Below, piece by piece: positions 1-6,739 of a stretch of DNA of 18,316 nt. Source of the stretch: Firmicutes bacterium UBA4845 (GTDB lineage Bacteria > Bacillota > Clostridia > Tissierellales > Sedimentibacteraceae); contig DHER01000072.1 in NCBI GenBank assembly GCA_002399975.1, forward strand, positions 1-18,316. Reading direction: 5' to 3'. Within the stretch, counting starts at the first letter, position 1. Each line of letters opens with the position of its first letter. Both the position numbers and the translations under genes were made by a program. The notes below the pieces were generated by a model. It ran no database searches and was not told where the DNA came from. It worked only from the letters and a program-made list of their open reading frames with translations.

Positions 1-19
1 TGTAATTATAGGAGGAAGT

Positions 20-1036
20 ATGAAAAAAATAAAATTAGTTACTTTATTATGTACGTGTGTGGCGGTATTTCTATTGTTAACAGGGTGCGCCGACAATAAT
101 AATGACAAAACAGCAAAGAGTGGTGAAGAAAATTCAGAGGCCGAAAATCAACCATCTGAATACGGAATAACTATAAATGAAAAAGATGTAGTGTTTACAG
201 ATTCCAGAGGTGAAGAGGTAACAATTTCAAAAAACCCTAAAAGAGTTATTGTACTGCAAAATTCTCTACTTGAAATTTGGGATCAAGCAGGCGGAACCGT
301 CATAGGCAGAGTTGATGAATCAGAAGATAAGGTTGTTGAAAATGCCATGTCGGCAGAAACAGTAGGGAAGATTGGATCACCAAGCCTGGAAAAAATATTA
401 TCTTTAAAACCGGACCTGGTAATTATTGCAGGCAGTTACAGTGCTCAAAGGGAAATGATTCCGGCCTTAGAACAAAGTGATATTCAAGTTATTTCATTAG
501 AAAATAACCTACTTGAAGATTACTATAAAACAATGAGGATCTTTACTGCAATTACAGAGAGAGAAGATTTATATGAAAGCCATGTAAGTCAGGTTCAAAA
601 AAAAGTAGATGGAATAGTAGCAAAAGCTCCTATGGACAAAAACTACAAAATAGTAATATTATTTGCAACAGCAAAAAATCTTACAGTAAGAAATTCAGAC
701 ACAATGGTTGGAGAAATGCTTAAAGATTTAAATACCGTAAATATTTCTGATGCAGCAGACAGCACATCGGATACAAAAACATTCAGTATGGAAAAAATAA
801 TACAGGAAGATCCCGATTTCATTTTTGTACAGACAATGGGCAGTGATATAGAGAAAATTGAAGAACAGCTCAAAAGCGATTTTGAAGATAATCCGGCCTG
901 GGCAAGCTTAACGGCTGTAAAAGAAGACAGATATATAATTCTTCCAAAAGATTTATACTTGTACAAGCCCAACCAAAGATACCCAGAAGCCTATGAGGGA
1001 CTTGCAAAAATATTGTACCCTGAAGTATTTAAATAA
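20..1036 (+). CDS. Iron-siderophore-type ABC transporter substrate-binding lipoprotein
   Basis: This 338-residue extracytoplasmic solute-binding protein probably captures a ferric siderophore or related chelate and delivers it to the permease encoded next. Seen: a short basic N-terminus, a hydrophobic segment and a lipobox LLTGC with the lipidated Cys at residue 23, followed by a polar acidic linker (about 24-55). The rest fits the Peripla_BP_2/FecB-like fold: 'VVFTDSRGEEVTI' and 'NPKRVIVL' open the first lobe, and 'SLEKILSLKPDLVII' is the typical domain-I motif. The ATG is preceded by AGGAGG at 10-15, four bases upstream of the start. It is the first gene of a three-gene importer. Its own promoter lies outside the window. 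Substrate specificity cannot be read; cobalamin or heme chelates are alternatives, but the Feo genes downstream favour iron. Confidence 0.9.
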   Translation: MKKIKLVTLLCTCVAVFLLLTGCADNNNDKTAKSGEENSEAENQPSEYGITINEKDVVFTDSRGEEVTISKNPKRVIVLQNSLLEIWDQAGGTVIGRVDESEDKVVENAMSAETVGKIGSPSLEKILSLKPDLVIIAGSYSAQREMIPALEQSDIQVISLENNLLEDYYKTMRIFTAITEREDLYESHVSQVQKKVDGIVAKAPMDKNYKIVILFATAKNLTVRNSDTMVGEMLKDLNTVNISDAADSTSDTKTFSMEKIIQEDPDFIFVQTMGSDIEKIEEQLKSDFEDNPAWASLTAVKEDRYIILPKDLYLYKPNQRYPEAYEGLAKILYPEVFK

Positions 1037-1061
1037 TTTGTATCCAATAACATCAATAACA

Positions 1062-1090
1062 GTGAAAATTTGTATGTAGCGAATTTTCAC
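1062..1090 (+). promoter_or_regulatory. Intra-operon hairpin between binding protein and permease
   Basis: A perfect 9-base inverted repeat, GTGAAAATT (1062-1070) and AATTTTCAC (1082-1090), encloses an 11-base loop in the gap between the binding-protein gene and the permease gene. No T-run follows, so it is unlikely to be a full terminator. In binding-protein-dependent importers such hairpins often stabilise the upstream message, so that the binding protein is made in excess. That role is inferred here. Confidence 0.6.
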
Positions 1091-1105
1091 CGTCGGGAGA
1101 TAATT

Positions 1106-2107
1106 ATGACGTTGGAAGCTAAGAATAAACAAATAAATAAAGGACTGATTTTGACCGCATTTATATGCTTCTCGGTATTAAGTTTTTTAATAAGTTTGGC
1201 TAATGGAGCGGTTAAGATATCCTTTAAAGAAATAATTGATATATTATTTACAGAGAAATTTAACGAAAACTATCAAATAATATGGAACGTGCGATTACCC
1301 AGAACAATAGTGGCATCACTTGTAGGTACTTGCCTGGCTCTTTCCGGAGCCATATTGCAGGGTATAATGAGAAATCCTTTGGCAGGTCCTAATATTATAG
1401 GAGTATCTTCCGGTGCCGGACTTATGACACTTATTGTTTTAATACTTTTTCCTAGTCACTATTATTTGGCGCCTTTGGGCTCTTTCGCAGGAGCGCTTAT
1501 GGCAACCTTATTTATATACTTTCTGGCATGGAAAGAAGGTGCGGCACCCACTAGATTGATTTTGGCCGGAGTAGCGGTTTCATCTCTTTTAGGGGCCGGA
1601 AATAACATCATAATGACATTCTATCCGGATAAAGTGTCAGGAGTAATCGGATTTATGGTTGGAGGTCTTTCTGCTGTCAACTGGAAGCATGTAACTATGA
1701 TATGGCCATATGCACTGTTAGGTATTATTTTAGTAATGATTGTGCCCAACAGGCTGAATATTTTAATGCTTGGGGATGAGGTAGCCACAGGATTGGGTTT
1801 AAATGTGGAAAGGACACGTTTTTTATTTATTATTATTTCATCTCTTCTTGCAGGAGCAGCAGTGAGTGTTGCAGGCCTTCTGGGATTTGTGGGACTGATA
1901 GTTCCTCACATTACAAGGTTATTTATAGGTTCGGATTACAGATACTTACTGTCAGCCACGATATTTACAGGATCTGCCACTGTACTCCTTTGTGATACCC
2001 TGGCACGTGTTATGTTTGCACCCGTGGAAATACCTGTGGGAATCATAATGGCTGCTTTGGGAGCACCATTTTTCCTGTACCTGCTAAGAAGAAAGGGAGA
2101 GTATTAG
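1106..2107 (+). CDS. FecCD-family iron-chelate ABC transporter permease
   Basis: Integral membrane subunit of the type II (BtuC/FhuB/FecCD) importer that works with the binding protein and ATPase on either side. Seen: about ten hydrophobic segments, the family motif 'RLPRTIVASLVG' near the first third, 'NPLAGPNIIGVSSGAG', and the C-terminal 'GLLGFVGLIVPHITRL', which forms the coupling region to the ATPase. The frame is open back to a TTG at 1070, but that would place the start inside the hairpin at 1062-1090. The ATG at 1106 has GGGAGA (1095-1100) five bases upstream and gives a 333-residue protein of normal family length. The stop codon is one base before the ATPase start, so the two are probably translationally coupled. 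Confidence 0.92.
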   Translation: MTLEAKNKQINKGLILTAFICFSVLSFLISLANGAVKISFKEIIDILFTEKFNENYQIIWNVRLPRTIVASLVGTCLALSGAILQGIMRNPLAGPNIIGVSSGAGLMTLIVLILFPSHYYLAPLGSFAGALMATLFIYFLAWKEGAAPTRLILAGVAVSSLLGAGNNIIMTFYPDKVSGVIGFMVGGLSAVNWKHVTMIWPYALLGIILVMIVPNRLNILMLGDEVATGLGLNVERTRFLFIIISSLLAGAAVSVAGLLGFVGLIVPHITRLFIGSDYRYLLSATIFTGSATVLLCDTLARVMFAPVEIPVGIIMAALGAPFFLYLLRRKGEY

Positions 2108-2108
2108 T

Positions 2109-2897
2109 ATGGAAATTTCAGTTGAAAACTTAAATGTTAAATATGGGAATAAAGAAGCTCTGAAAAATATTACGCTCCAAATAAATTCAGGTAAAATTGT
2201 AACTGTAATAGGTCCTAACGGCTCCGGTAAATCCACCTTTATAAAAGCAATAAGCAGGTGTATAAAACCTTCAAAGGGAAATATCTTTTTAGATGATCAA
2301 AATATCAACAGAATCAACACTAAGGAAATTGCTAAAAATTTAGCAGTACTGCCACAGGTAAAAAATGTTCCATCTGATATTTCTGTTGAAGAACTTGTAT
2401 CTTACGGCAGATACCCTCATCTGAGTTTTGGAAAGAGGTTGTTGAGAGAAGATAATGAAATTGTAGATTGGGCATTGAAAAAAACAGGCCTCATAGAACT
2501 GAAAAAAAGACTTGTTTTCACCCTGTCAGGAGGTGAGCGCCAGAGAGCCTGGATTGCCATGTCATTGGCTCAAAAGCCGAAGGTTTTACTCCTTGATGAG
2601 CCTACAACATTCCTTGATATATCATTTCAACTTGAAGTCCTTGAACTGATTAAGGAACTGAATAAAAACTTGGGAATAACAGTAGTCATGGTGCTGCATG
2701 ATTTAAATCAGGCATCAAGGTATTCAGATGAAATTATGGTAATGAGTCATGGAGAAATATGCGATTATGAAACACCTGATAAAATAATTAGAAGGCCAAT
2801 GCTAAAAAATATTTTTGGAATAGATGCCGATATTTATGAAGATAAAATTAACAAATGCCCATACTTTATCCCGAAAAGGTATTCTCAGACAAGATGA
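2109..2897 (+). CDS. Iron-chelate ABC transporter ATP-binding protein
   Basis: This cytoplasmic ATPase (262 residues) powers the FecCD-type importer. All nucleotide-binding motifs are intact: Walker A GPNGSGKST (35-43), Q-loop around Q83, signature LSGGERQR (139-146), Walker B LLLDEP (160-165) and H-loop His197 in 'VLHDLN'. The Walker A form and 'GRYPHL' (100-105) are typical of the FhuC/FecE/BtuD subgroup. The ATG follows the permease stop by one base, and its ribosome binding site (AAGGGAGA, 2093-2100) lies inside the permease coding end. The gene is followed 25 bases later by a strong terminator, which makes it the last gene of the importer operon. The substrate could be any siderophore-like chelate. 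Confidence 0.93.
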   Translation: MEISVENLNVKYGNKEALKNITLQINSGKIVTVIGPNGSGKSTFIKAISRCIKPSKGNIFLDDQNINRINTKEIAKNLAVLPQVKNVPSDISVEELVSYGRYPHLSFGKRLLREDNEIVDWALKKTGLIELKKRLVFTLSGGERQRAWIAMSLAQKPKVLLLDEPTTFLDISFQLEVLELIKELNKNLGITVVMVLHDLNQASRYSDEIMVMSHGEICDYETPDKIIRRPMLKNIFGIDADIYEDKINKCPYFIPKRYSQTR

Positions 2898-2922
2898 AAC
2901 TTGAGAAGTTAACTTGATAAAA

Positions 2923-2964
2923 TTAAAAATAAATACCCTAAAAGTTTGGGGTATTTATTTTTAA
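2923..2964 (+). terminator. Rho-independent terminator of the siderophore importer operon
   Basis: A perfect 16-base inverted repeat (arms 2923-2938 and 2949-2964, core ATACCC/GGGTAT) ends in TATTTATTTTT on the right arm, with A-rich sequence on the left arm. It separates the importer genes from the feo promoter and could work in both directions. Confidence 0.9.
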
Positions 2965-2976
2965 ATAAAATTATTT

Positions 2977-2997
2977 AAATGATATTAATTATCATTT
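2977..2997. promoter_or_regulatory. Fur-box-like palindrome upstream of the feo promoter
   Basis: Perfect palindromic arms AAATGATA (2977-2984) and TATCATTT (2990-2997) are separated by five bases. The inner 15 bases (2980-2994) match the 7-1-7 Fur consensus TGATAATNATTATCA at all but one specified position. The site ends six bases before the -35 box, so a bound protein would sit just upstream of RNA polymerase. Fur-family binding is inferred from the motif. Confidence 0.65.
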
Positions 2998-3003
2998 AGC
3001 CTA

Positions 3004-3032
3004 TTGACATAAGAATCAAGTTAGCTTATACT
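3004..3032 (+). promoter_or_regulatory. Strong sigma-A promoter of the feo operon
   Basis: A consensus -35 TTGACA (3004-3009), 17-base spacer and TATACT -10 box (3027-3032) put transcription start near 3039, about 47 bases before the first feoA start codon. The -10 box lies inside the DtxR-like palindrome at 3020-3035. A promoter this strong is likely to be held down by a repressor when iron is sufficient. Confidence 0.85.
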
Positions 3033-3035
3033 AAC
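3020..3035. promoter_or_regulatory. DtxR/IdeR-like operator over the feo -10 box
   Basis: GTTAGCTTATACTAAC has perfect GTTAG/CTAAC arms around six bases and covers the -10 box. By eye it agrees with 14 of 19 positions of the classical DtxR/IdeR box TTAGGTTAGSCTAACCTAA when aligned at 3016-3034. It also matches the site before feoB at 14 of 16 bases. The candidate regulator is a DtxR-family Fe(II) repressor encoded outside the window. Confidence 0.65.
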
Positions 3036-3085
3036 GATAGAGATTATTGATAGTCATTCTCAATACAAACAAGGAGTCAAGGCAT

Positions 3086-3298
3086 ATGTCATTAGCAATG
3101 GTAGCACCTGGAGAGATTAGGGAAATTTGTGATTTTAAAGGTAAAGAAGAAATGAAACGCAGACTAAAAGATTTAGGTTTTATAAAGGGCCAAACAGTCC
3201 ATGTTTTAGGCGAAAATCAAGATGGACTAATTTTGTTGGTAAAGGGTGTTAAAATAGCTGTTAACAAAGGCTTAGCCCAAATGATAATTGTAAAATAA
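3086..3298 (+). CDS. feoA: FeoA-family ferrous iron transport protein (first copy)
   Basis: Small (70-residue) SH3-like beta-barrel protein of the FeoA family, which acts in the cytoplasm with the FeoB iron channel and is thought to support its assembly or gating. Seen: the family pattern of a short N-terminal 'APGEIREI', then 'GKEEMKRRLKDLGFIKGQTVHVL', and a final strand pair ending in a conserved small-residue loop. The frame is open back to a TTG at 3047, but that lies close to the transcription start. The ATG at 3086 has AAGGAG (3071-3076) nine bases upstream and is preferred. The stop is 13 bases before the second feoA start. Two FeoA proteins in tandem before FeoB are common in Clostridia. 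Confidence 0.88.
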   Translation: MSLAMVAPGEIREICDFKGKEEMKRRLKDLGFIKGQTVHVLGENQDGLILLVKGVKIAVNKGLAQMIIVK

Positions 3299-3311
3299 AA
3301 TGGAGGATTTT

Positions 3312-3533
3312 ATGACTTTAAGAGAATTGAATCCGGGACAGGAGGGTATTGTAACTTCCATCGGACAGAAAGGTCCATTGAAAAAAAGAATTATGGATAT
3401 GGGTGTTACTCCCGGAATAAAAATTAAGGTAATTAAAGTAGCCCCTTTAGGTGACCCAATTGAAGTAAACATAAGAGGATATGAATTAAGTCTTAGAAAA
3501 ACCGAGGCAGAAAATATTACAGTGAAAATGTAG
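3312..3533 (+). CDS. feoA: FeoA-family ferrous iron transport protein (second copy)
   Basis: A second 73-residue FeoA-family SH3-like protein. It begins 'MTLRELNPGQEG', followed by the conserved 'KKRIMDMGVTPGIKIKVIKVAPLGDPIEV' block and 'GYELSLRKTEAENI', a textbook FeoA ending. It fits the family better than the first copy, which is more diverged; the two may have split roles. An ATG at 3300 is in frame, but it overlaps the GGAGG (3302-3306) that serves the ATG at 3312, so the later start is chosen. A 133-base gap containing hairpins and a candidate operator follows before feoB, so feoA and feoB expression may be partly uncoupled. Confidence 0.92.
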   Translation: MTLRELNPGQEGIVTSIGQKGPLKKRIMDMGVTPGIKIKVIKVAPLGDPIEVNIRGYELSLRKTEAENITVKM

Positions 3534-3589
3534 TAAAAATGTAAGGTAATCAAAAACAGATTTTATTGGAATTATGAATTGAATTTTTA

Positions 3590-3650
3590 TCGGCATGTTA
3601 TTTGCCGAGCAGTTAAAGCCATAAATTTAATAATTAGGTTAGCTTTAACT
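3590..3650 (+). promoter_or_regulatory. Hairpin and long inverted repeat in the feoA-feoB gap
   Basis: Two structures lie in the 133-base gap. A small hairpin has arms TCGGCA (3590-3595) and TGCCGA (3603-3608). A 9-base inverted repeat, AGTTAAAGC (3611-3619) and GCTTTAACT (3642-3650), has its right arm inside the DtxR-like box. No T-run follows either, so processing or attenuation is more likely than simple termination. A weak promoter (TTGCCG at 3602-3607, TTTAAT at 3626-3631, 18-base spacer) can also be drawn here. Confidence 0.45.
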
Positions 3651-3655
3651 AACAA
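3634..3655. promoter_or_regulatory. DtxR/IdeR-like operator upstream of feoB
   Basis: The core GTTAGCTTTAACTAAC (3638-3653) repeats the GTTAG-N6-CTAAC design of the site at 3020-3035. The first 19 bases (3634-3652) agree with the DtxR/IdeR consensus at 16 of 19 positions by eye. It ends where the feoB ribosome binding site AAGGAGG (3654-3660) begins, so it could block a local promoter, or translation if folded as RNA. Confidence 0.65.
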
Positions 3656-3666
3656 GGAGGAATCAT

Positions 3667-5907
3667 ATGAATTATACAATAGCCCTGGCTGGAAATCCAA
3701 ACAGCGGAAAGACAACACTTTTTAATGAGCTTACCGGCGCAAAGCAACATGTTGGAAACTGGCCAGGTGTTACCGTGGATAAAAAAGAAGGAATTTATAA
3801 AAAGAATAAGAACATTTATATTATGGACCTTCCCGGTACTTATTCTTTGTCACCTTATTCTGAAGAGGAAGTTATTGCAAGAAATTACATTGTCAATGAC
3901 AGGCCTGATGTGGTAATTGACATTGTAGACGGAACCAATATTGAAAGAAATTTATACTTGGCTCTTCAGATCATAGAAACAGGAATGCCGGCAGTTATTG
4001 CTATGAACATGATGGACGAAGTGGAAAAATCGGGAAACAAAATTGACTGTAAAAAGTTATCCGAACTTTTAGGAATCCCGGTTGTGCCCATTGTGGCAAG
4101 AAACGCAAGAGGCGTTGACGAATTAATGGATGCTGCTGTTTTTGCTGCTGAAAGCTATAAAACGCCAAAGTTCCTGCAGGTATTTGACGAAAACATTAAT
4201 TCGGCTATTGATGCTATTGCCGACATACTTGAATATGAACATTCTGAAAGTGGCTACTCATCAGCGGAGATATCAGAATACTCAGATTCACAAAACCTTT
4301 GGAAGGCAATTAAAATAGTTGAAAATGACCAGCTGGTAATAGATACTTTGACTGAAAATCAAAAGATTGCTGTCGAAAAAATTATCACGGAAACCGAACA
4401 ATATGCAGATGGGGATACTGAGGCAAAAATAGCGGACTTAAGGTATAAATTTATTTCAGGTTTGGTTAAGAAAACTGTAATTAAATCAAAAACCGGTCAT
4501 GTGGAAACAAGATCCGACAAGTTAGATAAGATACTTACCAATCGTATTTTAGCTTTACCCATATTTGCAGTTGTTATGTATATATTGTTTGCATGTACTT
4601 TTAGTGAAAATTTTCTGTTTATAGATGGTCTTCCCAGTCCGGGAGTATGGTTGGCAGATGTGGTCGAAACTGCTTGGGGGGCTCTGACCGATACAGTAGG
4701 TGAATTGATCTCAGGAGCTTCTCCTGTGGTTTACTCCCTGGTAGTAGATGGAATATTTGAAGGCATTGGGGCTGTTATAGGATTTCTCCCTCTCATATTG
4801 ATACTGTATATGCTGATCTCAATTCTTGAAGACTGCGGATACATGGCTAGGATAGCTTTTGTAATGGATAGAATATTCAGAAAGTTTGGTCTTTCCGGCA
4901 AGTCTTTTATTCCCTTACTGATGGGATTTGGATGTGGTGTTCCCGGCATTATGGCAACCAGGACTCTTGACACTGAAAAGGACCGAACAATAACTACAAT
5001 TGTTACTACCTTTATGCCTTGCGGAGCCAAGATACCTATATTTGCAATGTTTGTTTCAACGTTTTTTGCAACGGGAAATAAGACTCTCATAACATTTTCT
5101 CTTTACATGCTTGGGATTATTGTAGCCATTGTAGTGGCGCTGCTACTTAACAAATTTGTTTATAAGTCAGGGACATCGAATTTTGTAATGGAACTGCCTA
5201 GGTACAGAGTCCCTACTTTTAGAAGTGTCATTTTTCACGGATGGGAAAAAGTTAAGGGCTTTGCAGTTAAAGCCGGGACAATAATATTTTTATCAACAAT
5301 ACTTATTTGGTCTTTAAGCAACTTCAATGTTGATTCTTTCAATGGAGTTAATGCTGCTGAAAATGAAGACGGAAGCAATTTGGCGGAAATGGATGAAAGT
5401 TTTCTTGCGTCTTTTGGAAATGCAATTGCGCCGGTATTTAAACCTTTGGGATTTGGTGAATGGAAACCTGCTGTGGGAGTTGTAACCGGATGGATTGCAA
5501 AAGAAATGGTTGTTGTTACATTTGCACAGCTTTATGATGATGATGTTACCCCTGAATATCTTGAAGGATATTTTTCAAAATATGATTCTGTGGAATTAGA
5601 GGAGTTTGGTTTTGAAAATGGTGAATATGATCCTGATGAAGCTTTTGACATTTATTCAGAGGTTGTGTTGTTTGAAGGAGCTGACGAAAATGCTCTTCAT
5701 ACTATGAAGCAGGATATTAAGACAGATATTGCAGCATATTCGTATATGGTATTTAATCTTCTGTGCATGCCATGTTTTGCGGCAGTAGGTGCAATGAGAA
5801 GAGAGCTGAAAACTTTCAGGAGAACCGGTGGAGCAGTGGCAATACAAATGCTTACAGCTTACATTGTTGCATTTGTAATATACCAGGTCGGCAGTTTTAT
5901 AGCTTAA
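3667..5907 (+). CDS. feoB: FeoB ferrous iron transporter, GTP-dependent
   Basis: Main Fe(II) importer of the cytoplasmic membrane, with a G-protein domain fused to a membrane channel; 746 residues, full length. G domain: G1 GNPNSGKT (9-16), G3 DLPG (54-57) and G4 NMMD (114-117), followed by a helical region to about 280. The membrane part starts near residue 292. It holds both gate regions: 'GFGCGVPGIMATRTL' followed by 'MPCGAKIPIF', and the mirror 'LLCMPCFAAVGAMRRE' near the C-terminus, with their Cys residues intact. A long acidic insert (about 615-690) precedes the last helices, as in many clostridial FeoBs. The ribosome binding site AAGGAGG (3654-3660) is six bases before the ATG. It probably shares the feo transcript but has its own candidate operator at 3634-3655. 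Confidence 0.97.
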   Translation: MNYTIALAGNPNSGKTTLFNELTGAKQHVGNWPGVTVDKKEGIYKKNKNIYIMDLPGTYSLSPYSEEEVIARNYIVNDRPDVVIDIVDGTNIERNLYLALQIIETGMPAVIAMNMMDEVEKSGNKIDCKKLSELLGIPVVPIVARNARGVDELMDAAVFAAESYKTPKFLQVFDENINSAIDAIADILEYEHSESGYSSAEISEYSDSQNLWKAIKIVENDQLVIDTLTENQKIAVEKIITETEQYADGDTEAKIADLRYKFISGLVKKTVIKSKTGHVETRSDKLDKILTNRILALPIFAVVMYILFACTFSENFLFIDGLPSPGVWLADVVETAWGALTDTVGELISGASPVVYSLVVDGIFEGIGAVIGFLPLILILYMLISILEDCGYMARIAFVMDRIFRKFGLSGKSFIPLLMGFGCGVPGIMATRTLDTEKDRTITTIVTTFMPCGAKIPIFAMFVSTFFATGNKTLITFSLYMLGIIVAIVVALLLNKFVYKSGTSNFVMELPRYRVPTFRSVIFHGWEKVKGFAVKAGTIIFLSTILIWSLSNFNVDSFNGVNAAENEDGSNLAEMDESFLASFGNAIAPVFKPLGFGEWKPAVGVVTGWIAKEMVVVTFAQLYDDDVTPEYLEGYFSKYDSVELEEFGFENGEYDPDEAFDIYSEVVLFEGADENALHTMKQDIKTDIAAYSYMVFNLLCMPCFAAVGAMRRELKTFRRTGGAVAIQMLTAYIVAFVIYQVGSFIA

Positions 5908-5935
5908 TTTAAATTATGCAGGTGGTGATAATTTT

Positions 5936-6382
5936 ATGGATAGTTCATGGGAAAAATGCATATGTGTTGAGAAAAAAAATAAAAATAAAGAAACTATTCT
6001 TGATGAATTGAGACAAAATGGTTACAGAATCACTAAGAAAAGGAAATTAATTATTGAAATTATATTGAAAAATCAGTATACTTCCTGCAAAGAAATCTAT
6101 TGTGAAACGATCAAGGAAGATCCTTCTGTAGGAATTGCAACTGTATACAGGACACTCAGGTGTTTGGAAGATGTAGGTGTTATTGACAGAAAAAATTTAT
6201 ATAAAGTTTCTCATGACTATACAGACTGCCTTAATTATGAATGCACAATTGTTTTAAAAGATAAAAGTTATTGCAAGGTTCCAGGTGAATTATGGAAAAA
6301 TGCAATTAATAAAGCGTTGTTAGAACTTTATCCATTGGACTATAAGGATGTTGAAGCTGTTTTATTGAAAAATACAGATTAG
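5936..6382 (+). CDS. Fur-family transcriptional regulator lacking the canonical metal-site motifs
   Basis: A 148-residue DNA-binding protein related to Fur/PerR regulators. The N-terminal winged helix is intact: 'ILDELRQNGYRITKKRKLIIEII' and the recognition-helix block GIATVYRTLRCLED (66-79). The dimerisation half is odd. The His-rich stretch of ordinary Fur (HHHDH type) is missing, there is only one His in the whole protein (His93), and the two CxxC zinc motifs of the C-terminus are absent. Instead there are eight Cys (8, 10, 51, 56, 76, 98, 103, 113). Sensing by the usual Fe/Zn sites therefore seems unlikely; thiol or cluster chemistry is conceivable but unproven. It sits 28 bases after feoB behind AGGTGGTGA (5920-5928), so it is probably a feo-operon autoregulator. 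Confidence 0.82.
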   Translation: MDSSWEKCICVEKKNKNKETILDELRQNGYRITKKRKLIIEIILKNQYTSCKEIYCETIKEDPSVGIATVYRTLRCLEDVGVIDRKNLYKVSHDYTDCLNYECTIVLKDKSYCKVPGELWKNAINKALLELYPLDYKDVEAVLLKNTD

Positions 6383-6398
6383 TAGAAAGGAGCTTATA

Positions 6399-6551
6399 AT
6401 GACAGATTTTATTGTCACAGCTGTAATAGCAGCTGCTGTAATATCAGTTGTTATTTATAAAATCAAAAAGAAAAAATCAGGCGACCTCAGTTGTGGCTGC
6501 GGCTGTGAAGGATGCTCATCATCAGCTGCATGTGATACCAAAAGAAGCTAA
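6399..6551 (+). CDS. FeoB-associated Cys-rich membrane protein
   Basis: A 50-residue protein with the layout of the FeoB_associated family (PF12669), small partners of FeoB in Firmicutes. Seen: a single hydrophobic segment (about residues 4-20), a basic stretch KIKKKK (21-26), then CGCGCEGC (32-39) and one more Cys at 45. The translation is 'MTDFIVTAVIAAAVISVVIY' at the start and ends 'CDTKRS'. The ribosome binding site AAAGGAG (6386-6392) is six bases upstream of the ATG, and the gene starts 16 bases after the Fur-like gene. The Cys cluster probably faces the cytoplasm and may pass iron on from FeoB, or act like FeoC; this role is inferred from the family and location. Confidence 0.88.
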   Translation: MTDFIVTAVIAAAVISVVIYKIKKKKSGDLSCGCGCEGCSSSAACDTKRS

Positions 6552-6559
6552 AGAAAACA

Positions 6560-6605
6560 TAAATGGCATAAGAAAAAAGCAGTGACTTTCTTCTTATGCC
6601 ATTTA
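6560..6605. terminator. Strong hairpin ending the feo operon
   Basis: A 15-base-pair perfect stem (arms 6560-6574 and 6591-6605, core ATGGCATAAGAA/TTCTTATGCCAT) lies nine bases after the last feo gene. The plus strand lacks a clean T-run after it, while the minus strand has TTTTCTTT. It may work as a bidirectional terminator or protect the 3' end of the transcript. Confidence 0.7.
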
Positions 6606-6680
6606 CTTAATTGATTAAATATTGTTGTATTATTTAGGGCAGTTTGTCTTTTGCTCTTGTCTATTGTCCATATTTTTATA

Positions 6681-6709
6681 TTGAACAAATTATTGTTAAA
6701 TGATATAAT
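6681..6709 (+). promoter_or_regulatory. Extended -10 promoter of the miaB-mutSL-miaA-hfq operon
   Basis: TTGAAC (6681-6686), a 17-base spacer and TATAAT (6704-6709), preceded by TG at 6701-6702, make a near-consensus extended -10 promoter. Transcription would start near 6716, about 24 bases before the miaB ATG. No other equally good promoter was seen before 15320. Confidence 0.8.
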
Positions 6710-6739
6710 ATTCAAGATAAAACAGAAAGATGGAGAAAC

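Noticed and set aside
643..972. Minus-strand open frame across the binding-protein gene
   Set aside because: It lies wholly within a well-supported gene, has no family motif or ribosome binding site and reads as a reverse-strand shadow.
1070..1105. TTG start 12 codons upstream in the FecCD permease gene
   Set aside because: It lies inside the 1062-1090 hairpin and lacks a ribosome binding site; the ATG at 1106 is preceded by GGGAGA.
3047..3085. Upstream TTG start for the first FeoA protein
   Set aside because: The codon falls about eight bases after the expected transcription start and has no ribosome binding site. The ATG at 3086 has AAGGAG at good spacing and gives a normal FeoA length.
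4731..5090. 119-codon minus-strand open frame inside feoB
   Set aside because: It is antisense to the highly conserved FeoB gate region and shows no independent coding evidence.
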